Assembly: GCA_022573095.1 (NCBI GenBank)
Contig: JACZUR010000095.1
Location: forward strand, 1 to 7,995
Source of the DNA: Gemmatimonadota bacterium
GTDB taxonomy: Bacteria; Gemmatimonadota; Gemmatimonadetes; Gemmatimonadales; GWC2-71-9
Length of the DNA stretch: 7,995 bases
Direction: 5' to 3'
Shown here: positions 1 through 5,749 of the stretch, piece by piece
Layout: every line of letters starts with the position of its first letter
How positions within the stretch are numbered: position 1 is the first letter of the stretch
Notes under the pieces: generated by a model
What the model saw: only the letters and a program-made list of their open reading frames with translations
What the model was told of the DNA's origin: nothing
Databases searched by the model: none
Made by a program: the position numbers and the translations under genes

Positions 1-1
1 T

Positions 2-106
2 GTGGTGGTCTGCGCCATAGTGGGTGGCGTGCTCGCCCGCTCCACCGCCGTACGGCGCGCCGCACGGCCTAACAAGCCCATGAAGCTGTCGGCGCCTTTC
101 GTTTGA
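2..106 (+). CDS. 3' end of a cassette gene, probable membrane protein C-terminus (partial)
   Basis: The left edge is open in two frames. The frame starting at base 2 reads as a hydrophobic stretch (VVVCAIVGGVLA) followed by a basic tail (RSTAVRRAAR). It runs on into the attC and stops at TGA 104-106. A membrane helix with a positively charged end is a sensible C-terminus. The rival is the frame starting at base 1, which stops at TAA 70-72 inside the attC R'' core, a common place for cassette genes to stop, but its peptide is an unremarkable Arg-rich string. I prefer the base-2 frame on composition alone. No family can be assigned from about 34 residues. Confidence 0.35.
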   Translation: MVVCAIVGGVLARSTAVRRAARPNKPMKLSAPFV

Positions 107-210
107 TAAGGAAGCTGGTTGAGTTGTGTGCGTGACGAGACCGATGAACGTACAGCACGTTTTTGCATGGCAAGAGATAGCGCCGCAGCCTACGGGCAGA
201 TCCTTTAGAT
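67..210 (+). other. attC recombination site, long type (site 1)
   Basis: An imperfect palindrome of about 144 bp closes the first cassette. R'' is GCCTAAC at 67-73; R' is TTTAGAT at 204-210, with T where the core normally has G. The arms pair well: the 5' arm GCCCATGAAGCTGTCGGCGC (77-96) is nearly the reverse complement of GCGCCGCAGCCTACGGGC at 180-197, with a few unpaired bases, as in folded attC. The middle (106-150) is shared with 613-654 and 2776-2819, and the 3' half (165-203) with 5814-5852. A long attC with conserved sequence is the pattern of chromosomal integrons. Confidence 0.8.
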
Positions 211-707
211 GGCGCTGTAGAACGAGTGGGGTGTCAACACCCAGAAAGGAACACCACAATGCCGAAGTACGTAATTGAGCGAGAGATCCCCGGCGCCGGG
301 AAATTGTCACCTGAGGAATTGCAGGGGATTTCGCAGAAGTCATGCGAGGTGCTGAGGGAGATGGGTCCGCAGATCCAATGGGTCCAGAGTTACGTTACCG
401 ATGACAAGATCTACTGTGTCTATATCGCTCCGGACGAGGAGGCGGTCAAAAAGCACGCTCAGCAAGGTGGTTTCCCGGCAAATCGTGTTTCAGAGATCAG
501 AGCGGTGATCGATCCGACGACCGCAGAGTGAGTGGTTGCGCTGAAGGTGAAGATCGTTCAATAGCAAAGGGCGCCATCTAACAAGCCATGAAGCTGTCAG
601 CGCCTTTCGTTCATAGGGAAGTCATTGAGTTGTGCCTGGCGAGAGCGTTGAACGTTTAGAATCCTTCCGTATTACAAGTGTCACACCGCAGCCGATGGGC
701 AGGGCCG
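205..707 (+). mobile_element. Integron gene cassette carrying the DUF4242 gene
   Basis: The unit runs from the cleavage point in the R' of site 1 to that of site 2. Its ends are a perfect 11-bp inverted repeat: TTAGATGGCGC at 205-215 and GCGCCATCTAA at 571-581. This is expected because R' and R'' belong to the same attC once the cassette is excised and circular. It carries one gene with a short leader (about 54 bp) and a long attC. Confidence 0.75.
259..531 (+). CDS. DUF4242 domain protein (SCO4226-like, putative nickel-binding)
   Basis: A 90-residue protein with the full pattern of DUF4242: N-terminal MPKYVIEREIPGAG, central WVQSYVTDDKIYCVYIAPDE and C-terminal KKHAQQGGFPANRVSEIRAV. From family knowledge, DUF4242 folds as a ferredoxin-like alpha/beta dimer, and the Streptomyces homologue SCO4226 was described as nickel-binding. 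Its physiological role is unclear, so metal binding here is inference. Candidate ligands are H66, C29, C53 and acidic residues such as E9. There is no signal peptide, so it should be cytoplasmic. I chose ATG 259 over an in-frame GTG at 226: it sits 8 bases after AGAAAGGA (243-250) and starts where the family starts. It is the only gene of its cassette. Confidence 0.9.
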   Translation: MPKYVIEREIPGAGKLSPEELQGISQKSCEVLREMGPQIQWVQSYVTDDKIYCVYIAPDEEAVKKHAQQGGFPANRVSEIRAVIDPTTAE

Positions 708-713
708 CTAGGC
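576..713 (+). other. attC recombination site, long type (site 2)
   Basis: About 138 bp, clearly related to site 1. R'' is ATCTAAC (576-582), overlapping an extended GCGCCATCTAAC that matches the start of its own cassette. R' is GCTAGGC (707-713), a one-base departure from the GTTRRRY consensus. The 5' arm GCCATGAAGCTGTCAGCGCC and the 3' arm ACCGCAGCCGATGGGC are imperfectly complementary, as required for a folded bottom-strand hairpin. The 5' arm and the core to about 654 align with site 1; the apical 3' part (about 655-690) differs from site 1, so the two are relatives rather than copies. Confidence 0.8.
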
Positions 714-1269
714 GACTGCAATTTCCGGTGCCGTTCATTAGACCCTGAGATCCAGAATGTCAGACCATCCGCGCAACCATGATCCAGAAGCGAACGCCGA
801 TCACAGCCATTTAGTTGGCACAGAGAAGTTTCGCCTTTCCATCAGCGCAACCGCTCATTGCCTAGCTGGTTGCGGGCTCGGGGAAGTGGTAGGGATCGTC
901 GTCGGCACGGCGCTGGGCCTATCAACGACAACCACGATCGTAATTGCAGTACTCCTGGGCTTCGTGTTTGGTTTCGCTCTTGGTCTAATACCACTCCTGA
1001 GGGCTGACTACACTTTGAAATGGGCCTTTAAGCAGGTGCTAGTTGCTGAGGGATTGAGCATCGCAGTGATGGAGACTGCCGAGGTACTCGTTGAACTCTA
1101 CACGCCGGGCGTTATGGGGTCTGGCCTGACTAGCCTCACCTTCTGGATGGGTATGGGACTGGCATTGTTAGCTGGCTTTGCAGCCGCGTTTCCCGTAAAC
1201 TACTACCTGGTCGGTCGTGGAATCAGACATGTACATTGACCGCAGCCGCCTAATTGGCAAGTGATGACG
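708..1269 (+). mobile_element. Integron gene cassette carrying the DUF4396 gene
   Basis: The cassette starts with TAGGCGACTGC (709-719) and closes with GCAGCCGCCTA (1242-1252). These are inverted complements at 10 of 11 positions. The closing attC is only about 28 bp (1248-1275), so excision may no longer be efficient. The single gene starts 49 bp into the unit. Confidence 0.65.
757..1239 (+). CDS. DUF4396 domain membrane protein
   Basis: 160 residues recognisable as DUF4396. The family signature HCLAGCGLGEVVG is at residues 34-46, a second conserved acidic helix (SIAVMETAEV) at 101-110, and a C-terminal FPVNYYL at 145-151. About four membrane segments can be read: roughly 35-55, 60-80, 95-115 and 125-150. 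The N-terminal tail is polar and carries four histidines (H4, H8, H16, H18); the C-terminus ends HVH. His, Cys and Glu in and around the first helix suggest metal handling, but the family has no proven function and this is inference. The upstream sequence has only a weak SD (GAGATCCAG, about 747-755). Length and motif order match the family, so the gene looks intact. It is alone in its cassette. Confidence 0.85.
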   Translation: MSDHPRNHDPEANADHSHLVGTEKFRLSISATAHCLAGCGLGEVVGIVVGTALGLSTTTTIVIAVLLGFVFGFALGLIPLLRADYTLKWAFKQVLVAEGLSIAVMETAEVLVELYTPGVMGSGLTSLTFWMGMGLALLAGFAAAFPVNYYLVGRGIRHVH

Positions 1270-1275
1270 TTAGGC
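1248..1275 (+). other. Shortened attC-like site between the DUF4396 and MOSC cassettes
   Basis: GCCTAAT at 1248-1254 and GTTAGGC at 1269-1275 form an inverted pair (6 of 7 bases) only 14 bp apart. The R' core GTTAGGC is a perfect GTTRRRY match and also pairs with the R'' of the next cassette (1982-1988). The L boxes and the long conserved middle seen in sites 1 and 2 are absent. Known functional attC sites are usually about 57 bp or longer, so this is best read as a site that lost its centre by deletion. Confidence 0.55.
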
Positions 1276-2041
1276 TTCGTACTTGATGGATGAGAGTGGA
1301 CACATGATGAGGCTAGTTTCTGTCAACGTCGGGCTTCCTCGCGAGGTCACTTGGAAGGGCAAGACGGTGACCACCGGCATATTCAAGTCTCCGGTGGGCG
1401 GCCCGGTGGCGCTTCAGCGGCACAATCTCGAGGGCGACCGACAGGCCGACCTTTCGGTACACGGTGGTCCCACGAAGGCGGTCTACGTCTATCCGACCCG
1501 GCACTATGACTTCTGGCGGGGCGAACTCGGGGACAGTGAGCTCGCTTGGGGCAGCTTCGGAGAGAACTTCACCGTTGATGGAATGGACGAGGAGACAGTT
1601 TGTATCGGTGATGAGTTTCGAGTGGGCAGCGCCCGCGTGGTCGTGACCGAACCCCGCATGCCTTGCTTCAAACTCGGGATTCGCTTTGGCCGTGCGGACA
1701 TGGTGAAACGGTTTTTGAAGAGCCAGCGCACCGGTTTTTACTTCGGCGTAGTTGAGGAGGGCCTGGTTCAGGCGGGCGACCATCTTGAACAGGTTGCCGA
1801 GCACCCCGATGGGCTCCGCGTTGCCGATGTCACGCGTCTCTACACAACCGAGAGGACGAACGAGGCGCTGTTGCGGAAGGCAATTTCCGTGGTTGTTCTG
1901 CCCGAAAGTTGGCGTGGCTATTTCGAGCATCAGCTTGAGCGGCTTCGGGAATAGTGGCTTCTTTCGCACCGCCGGCATGCAGCCTAACCCGCGGCCGCAG
2001 CTTTTTGAGTCACTGATAAACTTCCGCACGTCGTGGGTGGG
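1270..2041 (+). mobile_element. Integron gene cassette carrying the MOSC gene
   Basis: The cassette begins with the R' core GTTAGGC at 1269-1275 and ends with its exact inverse complement GCCTAAC at 1982-1988, followed by the rest of its attC to about 2047. One gene fills the unit, with a leader of about 34 bp. Confidence 0.65.
1304..1954 (+). CDS. MOSC domain protein, YiiM-like
   Basis: 216 residues with the MOSC plus 3-alpha architecture of YiiM-type proteins. The start is MRLVSVNVGLPREVTWKGK. GDRQADLSVHGG lies at about 44-55 and GENFTVDG at 86-93. TEPRMPC at 115-121 supplies the conserved cysteine C121 expected to hold the molybdenum cofactor. After about residue 165 comes a helical tail (3-alpha domain). 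From family knowledge, E. coli YiiM is a cytoplasmic Moco enzyme that reduces N-hydroxylated compounds and protects against the base analogue 6-hydroxylaminopurine; the same job here is inference. Further in-frame starts exist at TTG 1283, ATG 1286 and ATG 1307. ATG 1307 has the best spacing (7) to GAGAGTGG at 1292-1299 and may be the true start. It is a full-length, single-gene cassette. Confidence 0.9.
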   Translation: MMRLVSVNVGLPREVTWKGKTVTTGIFKSPVGGPVALQRHNLEGDRQADLSVHGGPTKAVYVYPTRHYDFWRGELGDSELAWGSFGENFTVDGMDEETVCIGDEFRVGSARVVVTEPRMPCFKLGIRFGRADMVKRFLKSQRTGFYFGVVEEGLVQAGDHLEQVAEHPDGLRVADVTRLYTTERTNEALLRKAISVVVLPESWRGYFEHQLERLRE

Positions 2042-2047
2042 TTATCC
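1982..2047 (+). other. attC-like site, short type, after the MOSC gene
   Basis: R'' is GCCTAAC (1982-1988), which pairs exactly with GTTAGGC at the head of the same cassette (1269-1275). A plausible R' is GTTATCC at 2041-2047, where TAACCC (1984-1989, approximately) and GGGTTA face each other. About 66 bp is the usual size of short attC sites. The inner arms pair poorly and R' departs from GTTRRRY, so the right boundary is uncertain; GTTATGA at 2060-2066 is an alternative. It is not related in sequence to the long sites. Confidence 0.5.
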
Positions 2048-2062
2048 AGTAGGGGACCAGTT

Positions 2063-2222
2063 ATGATCGCTAACGATCCATCACCGATTGGCCCCAGCGA
2101 CTAGGAGTTTCGCGAAAAAGTGTATCAGCATTTTGCTGAAATGACCGAGGCACCGACCGTTGATGAACTCGTCCGACATGTTTCGCGAGGTCGGCTTGAC
2201 TGACCCGTTCTGGAACTTGTGA
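2063..2222 (+). pseudogene. Interrupted small gene (amber stop plus apparent frameshift)
   Basis: ATG 2063 follows AGGGG (2051-2055) at a good distance and reads MIANDPSPIGPSD before TAG at 2102-2104. The same frame then continues as a protein-like sequence, EFREKVYQHFAEMTEAP, to about 2172. A shift to the next frame near 2173-2175 gives DMFREVGLTDPFWNL, stopping at TGA 2220-2222. Beyond that stop the frame still reads EYELNPRKL. A good SD, acidic protein-like composition and continuity across a stop and a shift suggest a recently decayed gene of roughly 60-70 codons. I do not recognise the family. Alternatives are coincidence, sequencing error, or a short peptide of 13 residues. It lies just inside a new cassette boundary. 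Confidence 0.45.
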
Positions 2223-2295
2223 GAATACGAATTGAATCCCCGAAAACTCTGTCTGCCAAGCCCGTGAACGATCACTGACTGGGAAGGATACTCGA

Positions 2296-2769
2296 ATGGC
2301 TAAAACTTCTTCGTTTGCAATCATGCTGGTAGCGACTCTCGCGTGCGCACAGCCTCAGCTCGGCGGCCTCACCACAGCTGACTCCACAGCACTGCGAGCT
2401 CTCGAATCGTCTTTCGTAAACGCGATACTCGATCGTGATTGGTCAGCCCTCGCGACCAATTACGCCGAAGATGCGGTGCTGATGCCCCCTAACGAGCCGG
2501 TGGTGTTCGGTCCGACCGCGATCAGCGAGTGGTTTCCCAATACAGGCTTGCAGGTCAGCGAGTTCACGACAAATCTCAGCTCTTTGGAGGGGCAACTAGC
2601 GTTGGGCAGCGTTCGCGGTACCTACACGCTTACGTTCACGGTCGCTCCAGCAACGGCGGCCGTCACGGACAGCGGCAAGTTCCTCTGGCTGGTGCGCCGC
2701 GGACCCGACGGTCGGTGGCTGATAGCGGTCGACATTTGGAACAGCAGCGTTCCGTTGTCGTCGCAGTGA
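2296..2769 (+). CDS. Secreted NTF2/SnoaL-like (DUF4440, SgcJ/EcaC-type) protein
   Basis: 157 residues. The N-terminus (MAKTSSFAIMLVATLAC) is a signal peptide; C17 could be a lipidation site, but the preceding residues TLA fit the lipobox only loosely, so either a periplasmic protein or a lipoprotein is possible. The mature part has the cone-fold pattern of DUF4440: a first helix (ALESSFVNAILDRDWSAL, about 34-51), then NYAEDAVLMPPN and a GPTAISEWF helix. Later strands end in GRWLIAVDIWNSS (139-151). Family members include both enzymes and binding proteins, so no reaction can be named. An SD (GGAAGG, 2282-2287) lies 8 bases before ATG. Two neighbouring attC fragments, at 2257 and 2776, suggest this was once a separate cassette. 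Confidence 0.8.
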   Translation: MAKTSSFAIMLVATLACAQPQLGGLTTADSTALRALESSFVNAILDRDWSALATNYAEDAVLMPPNEPVVFGPTAISEWFPNTGLQVSEFTTNLSSLEGQLALGSVRGTYTLTFTVAPATAAVTDSGKFLWLVRRGPDGRWLIAVDIWNSSVPLSSQ

Positions 2770-2775
2770 CCGGTG

Positions 2776-2819
2776 ATAAGGAAGCCATTGAGTTGTGAGC
2801 CTGGCCAGAGCAATGAACG
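2776..2819 (+). repeat. Relic of a long attC: central segment only
   Basis: These 44 bases align with the middle of attC site 2 (613-654) with 37 of 42 aligned positions identical and one 2-base insertion, and with 106-150 of site 1. The conserved run CATTGAGTTGTG is shared with site 2. Neither the R''/5' arm nor the 3' arm/R' is present: the segment begins 7 bases after the preceding stop codon and ends before the SD of the next gene. A site without arms cannot fold as attC, so the genes on either side are probably no longer separately mobile. Confidence 0.7.
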
Positions 2820-2846
2820 ATCAATAAAGACGTGGAGGAGTGAAGG

Positions 2847-3593
2847 ATGACATTAAGTGAAAAGCAAATTGAGACGTGCGAATCCAGCAAATGGGATTTT
2901 TCCGATCTCCGAGCTCTATTTCTAAACTGTACCCTGAAGCGATCTCCCGAGATGTCCCACACTCAAGGTCTTATTGATATCTCAAAAGCAATAATGGAAA
3001 AAAATGGTATTTCGGTGGAAGTGATACGACCTGTGGATCACAACATTGCCTTTGGGGTTTGGGGCGATATGACGGAGCATGGCTGGGCGGAAGATGACTG
3101 GCCGCAAATTTATGAAAGAGCAAAGGCATCCGACATTGTTGTGATCGGCTCTTCAATATGGCTTGGTGAAAAAACTTCGGTTTGCACAATGGTTATAGAA
3201 AGGCTCTACGCTAATTCACATCTTCTCAACAAACATGGCCAGTACGCTGATTACGGTAAGGTTGGGGGTTGTCTTATTACCGGTAATGAAGATGGCGCAA
3301 AACACTGTTCGATGAATATTCTATATTCGTTGCAACATCTAGGTTACGTAATTCCGCCACAAGCTGATGCAGCCTGGTTGGGTGAGGCAGGTCCCGGGCC
3401 ATCCTATTTAGATCCTGGTTCAGGTGGTCCAGAAAACGATTTTACCAATCGCAACACTACGTTTATGACTTGGAACCTGATGCATTTAGCTCGGATGATA
3501 AAAGACGCTGGAGGAATTCCCGCACACGGTAATCAAAGATCCGAATGGGACGCTGGTTGTCGATTCGATCATCCCAACCCGTTATACCGATAA
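2847..3593 (+). CDS. Flavodoxin-family protein (NAD(P)H:FMN oxidoreductase-like)
   Basis: 248 residues with a flavodoxin-like fold. The first strand and phosphate loop are RALFLNCTLKRSPEMSHT (22-39). The second strand and flavin loop are DIVVIGSSIWLGEKTSVCT (96-114), followed by a third strand (VGGCLITGNEDG, 139-150). The end is highly conserved in this subfamily (EAGPGPSYLDPGSGG, NDFTNRNTTFMTWNL, RSEWDAG). It should bind FMN in the cytoplasm and transfer electrons; the substrate is unknown. The start is firm: GGAGGAG (2834-2840) is 6 bases before ATG. Codons are visibly AT-richer than in the flanking genes (frequent TTT, AAA, ATT, ATA), suggesting a different source genome. The attC relic directly upstream fits arrival as a cassette. 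No clear attC follows the stop. Confidence 0.88.
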   Translation: MTLSEKQIETCESSKWDFSDLRALFLNCTLKRSPEMSHTQGLIDISKAIMEKNGISVEVIRPVDHNIAFGVWGDMTEHGWAEDDWPQIYERAKASDIVVIGSSIWLGEKTSVCTMVIERLYANSHLLNKHGQYADYGKVGGCLITGNEDGAKHCSMNILYSLQHLGYVIPPQADAAWLGEAGPGPSYLDPGSGGPENDFTNRNTTFMTWNLMHLARMIKDAGGIPAHGNQRSEWDAGCRFDHPNPLYR

Positions 3594-3636
3594 GCATAAA
3601 GTCTAGCAGCAGCTGCCGCACTCTTGGGAGGTGCGC

Positions 3637-3708
3637 ATGAGTGAAGTGAAGATCGTTGATGCGGACGCCGGCATTTTGCCCGGACATTTGGAGCGCCGCG
3701 CGACTTAA
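3637..3708 (+). CDS. Small ORF (23 codons), possible leader or gene remnant
   Basis: ATG 3637 follows a strong SD, GGGAGG (3626-3631), at 5 bases. The peptide MSEVKIVDADAGILPGHLER ends RAT before TAA 3706-3708. Only 11 bases separate this stop from the ATG of the MFS gene, which lacks an SD of its own. The ORF could therefore deliver ribosomes to the exporter gene by termination-reinitiation. It may equally be the start of an older gene cut short when cassettes were fused. I know no family for it, and translation is inferred from the SD only. Confidence 0.4.
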   Translation: MSEVKIVDADAGILPGHLERRAT

Positions 3709-3719
3709 CTCGCTTTCCT

Positions 3720-5042
3720 ATGGCTACCGCAGCTCCGCCGAAACCATCGATCTATCCTATCCTGTCGGTCAACTTCGTTGGTACGCTGGGCTTCAGTATT
3801 GTCCTACCATTTCTCGTTTTCCTGGTGACGCGCTTCGGTGGCAACGCCCTCGTGTACGGCATAATGGGCGCCACGTATTCCTTCTTTCAGTTGATCGGTG
3901 CGCCCATTCTCGGACGGTGGTCCGACCGGTTCGGCAGAAAGCGTATCCTGCTCCTGAGCCAACTCGGCACCCTCGCTTCCTGGGCCGTCTTTCTGGTAGC
4001 GCTCGTGCTTCCGGTGACGCCGATGCTGGAGGTGGACACGCGCTTCCTCGGGGCGTTCACGATAACAGTGCCGCTTGCTGTTCTGTTCTTCGCACGAGCG
4101 CTGGACGGCATTACCGGGGGAAATGTTTCAGTCGCCAACGCGTATCTGGCCGATATCACCGATGAAGCGGACCGTAGCGCCAATTTTGGCCGCATGGCAG
4201 TATCCGCCAATTTGGGGTTCGTGGTCGGGCCTGCCCTAGCCGGGTTGCTGGGCGCCACCGCACTGGGTGAGACCCTGCCGGTCTTAGCCGCCCTGTTATT
4301 CTCCGTCGTAGCGAGCTTGATCATCGCCCTGAAGCTCCAAGAAACGCAAGGATGCATTCTCACGGCGGATCCTGAACAAGTCAACGTGCGCAGGGTCTTG
4401 GGTCAAGAGCAGAAGGAATGCTTTCAGATGAAGGGCGCTCCCGAGCTGTCCATGGGACAGATCCTGCGGCTGCCGTCCATTCCTCTGCTCCTCAGCGTGT
4501 ATTTCCTCGTCTTCCTGGCCTTCAACATCTTCTACATCGCCTTTCCCGTCCACGCCGCCACGAGTCTGGAGTGGACGCTGACCGACACTGGCATCTTCTT
4601 CTCGGTGATGGGACTCATGATGGTGCTCGTGCAGGGGCCGGTGTTGAAGCGCGCCTCCAAGTTCTGGCCAGATCACCTGTTGATACTCGGTGGGAGTCTC
4701 CTCCTTGCGGCGAGTTTCCTATTCTATGTGTCAGGATCCTCACTATTCATCTACGTGGGTACGGCGTTGCTCGCCTTGGGCAACGGCGTGATGTGGCCGT
4801 CGCTTCTGGCGGTCATCTCAAGGGCGTCCGATCAACAGGTGCAAGGCGCCGTGCAGGGGTTCGCAAGCAGCATCGCGGCCGTGGCGAGCATCGTCGGCCT
4901 ATTGGTCGGCGGTCTGTTGTACGGATTGCTAGGCGAGCTCGTGTTCGTGTTGGCGGCCACGATCATGGCGGCGGCCTTCCTGGTGGCGACGAGAATTCGC
5001 GAGCCAGGCAAGCTGGGTAAGCTGGGCGTCGCCGACAAGTGA
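3720..5042 (+). CDS. MFS drug/H+ antiporter, TetA-like (DHA1)
   Basis: 440 residues with twelve predicted membrane helices in two halves. MFS motif A, GRWSDRFGRK, is at 65-74 between helices 2 and 3. R126 with LDGITGGNVSVANAYLADIT (128-147) is the helix 4-5 region typical of TetA relatives. An antiporter motif C-like GFVVGPALAG is at about 166-175. A charged cytoplasmic loop follows around 212-246. It should export small molecules from the cytoplasm in exchange for protons; the substrate is unknown, and tetracycline resistance should not be assumed because many TetA-like carriers do not transport it. ATG 3720 is the first possible start after an upstream in-frame stop at 3657-3659. No SD precedes it, which makes coupling to the 23-codon ORF attractive. 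Length is normal for the family. Confidence 0.88.
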   Translation: MATAAPPKPSIYPILSVNFVGTLGFSIVLPFLVFLVTRFGGNALVYGIMGATYSFFQLIGAPILGRWSDRFGRKRILLLSQLGTLASWAVFLVALVLPVTPMLEVDTRFLGAFTITVPLAVLFFARALDGITGGNVSVANAYLADITDEADRSANFGRMAVSANLGFVVGPALAGLLGATALGETLPVLAALLFSVVASLIIALKLQETQGCILTADPEQVNVRRVLGQEQKECFQMKGAPELSMGQILRLPSIPLLLSVYFLVFLAFNIFYIAFPVHAATSLEWTLTDTGIFFSVMGLMMVLVQGPVLKRASKFWPDHLLILGGSLLLAASFLFYVSGSSLFIYVGTALLALGNGVMWPSLLAVISRASDQQVQGAVQGFASSIAAVASIVGLLVGGLLYGLLGELVFVLAATIMAAAFLVATRIREPGKLGKLGVADK

Positions 5043-5092
5043 CCATGATGACGCCGCGAGCGATAGTTCCTTAACTTCGGATCGGAGGCAAC

Positions 5093-5749
5093 GTGTTCGT
5101 CGGACATCTAGCGGTAGCTCTCGCAGTGAAAAAGATCGAGCCCCAGGTGCCGCTGTGGACTCTGGTTACCGCATCGTTCGGTGTGGACCTGTTGTGGCCG
5201 CTGCTGTTACTTGCCGGCATTGAGGTAGTGAGGGTCGAGCCCGGGAACACCGCCTTTACTCTCCTCGCGTTCGAGTCATATCCCTGGAGCCATAGTCTTG
5301 CCATGGTGTTACTCTGGGGTGTGCTTGCGGGGGTGGTTGCGGCCATTGCGCTGAAGCGCCGGCGCAGTGGTTGGATAGTAGCGGCAGTTGTAGTCAGCCA
5401 CTGGGTTCTTGATTTCATCACTCATAGACCGGACTTACCGTTGTGGCCGGGCGGTTTGCAGGTGGGTCTTGGGCTCTGGAACTCGATCCCGGGAACGATG
5501 ATCGTTGAAGGTGGTATGTTCGCAGCGGCCATCGCGTTCTACGCACGGTGGGCGCGACCTGCCGATCAAACGGGGCGGTGGGCGTTTTGGGCGCTCGTGG
5601 CTTTGACAGGAGTGATATGGGCAAGCCAACCGTGGTCACCGCCTCCTCCAAGTTCGACAGCTGTCGCCACGGTAGCACTCAGTATGTGGATATTCCCTCC
5701 CTGGGCCGGGTGGATAGAAAGACATTGGTGCATTCCAGGTGCGCCCTAG
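5093..5749 (+). CDS. Membrane-bound metal-dependent hydrolase (YdjM/DUF457-like)
   Basis: 218 residues, multi-pass. Likely metal ligands are spread as in YdjM-type proteins: H5 (FVGHLAVA), D32 (VDLLWP), H67 (YPWSHSLA), and H103, D107, H111 and D114 in SHWVLDFITHRPD. Hydrophobic segments lie at about 22-42, 66-88, 94-108, 136-152 and 162-177. The family is annotated as inner-membrane metal-dependent hydrolases; substrates are unknown. Initiation at GTG 5093 is supported by GGAGG (5084-5088) 4 bases upstream and by the family's MFVGHLA start. The 50-bp gap from the MFS gene shows no clear attC, so the two may share a transcript. The last residues (HWCIPGAP) and the TAG stop overlap the 5' arm of the following attC, so the natural C-terminus may have been altered by the cassette junction. 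Confidence 0.85.
   Translation: MFVGHLAVALAVKKIEPQVPLWTLVTASFGVDLLWPLLLLAGIEVVRVEPGNTAFTLLAFESYPWSHSLAMVLLWGVLAGVVAAIALKRRRSGWIVAAVVVSHWVLDFITHRPDLPLWPGGLQVGLGLWNSIPGTMIVEGGMFAAAIAFYARWARPADQTGRWAFWALVALTGVIWASQPWSPPPPSSTAVATVALSMWIFPPWAGWIERHWCIPGAP

Noticed and set aside
226..258. GTG start giving an 11-residue longer DUF4242 protein
   Set aside because: The SD AGAAAGGA and the family's own N-terminus both point to ATG 259.
1313..2029. Long minus-strand open frame of 238 codons opposite the MOSC gene
   Set aside because: It is antisense to a clearly recognised, full-length MOSC protein and has no family features of its own.
2281..2295. GGATAC before the NTF2-like gene as an R'' partner of GTTATCC (2041-2047)
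   Set aside because: It lacks the AAC end of the core and is better explained as part of the gene's SD region.
3887..4676. Long minus-strand frames and a + strand frame (4418-5020) over the MFS gene
   Set aside because: They are shadows of a GC-rich coding gene with intact MFS motifs; their peptides are rich in Arg, Ser and His without domain character.
3720..5042. Calling the exporter tetA (tetracycline resistance)
   Set aside because: The motifs are shared by many DHA1 carriers; nothing in the sequence fixes tetracycline as substrate.
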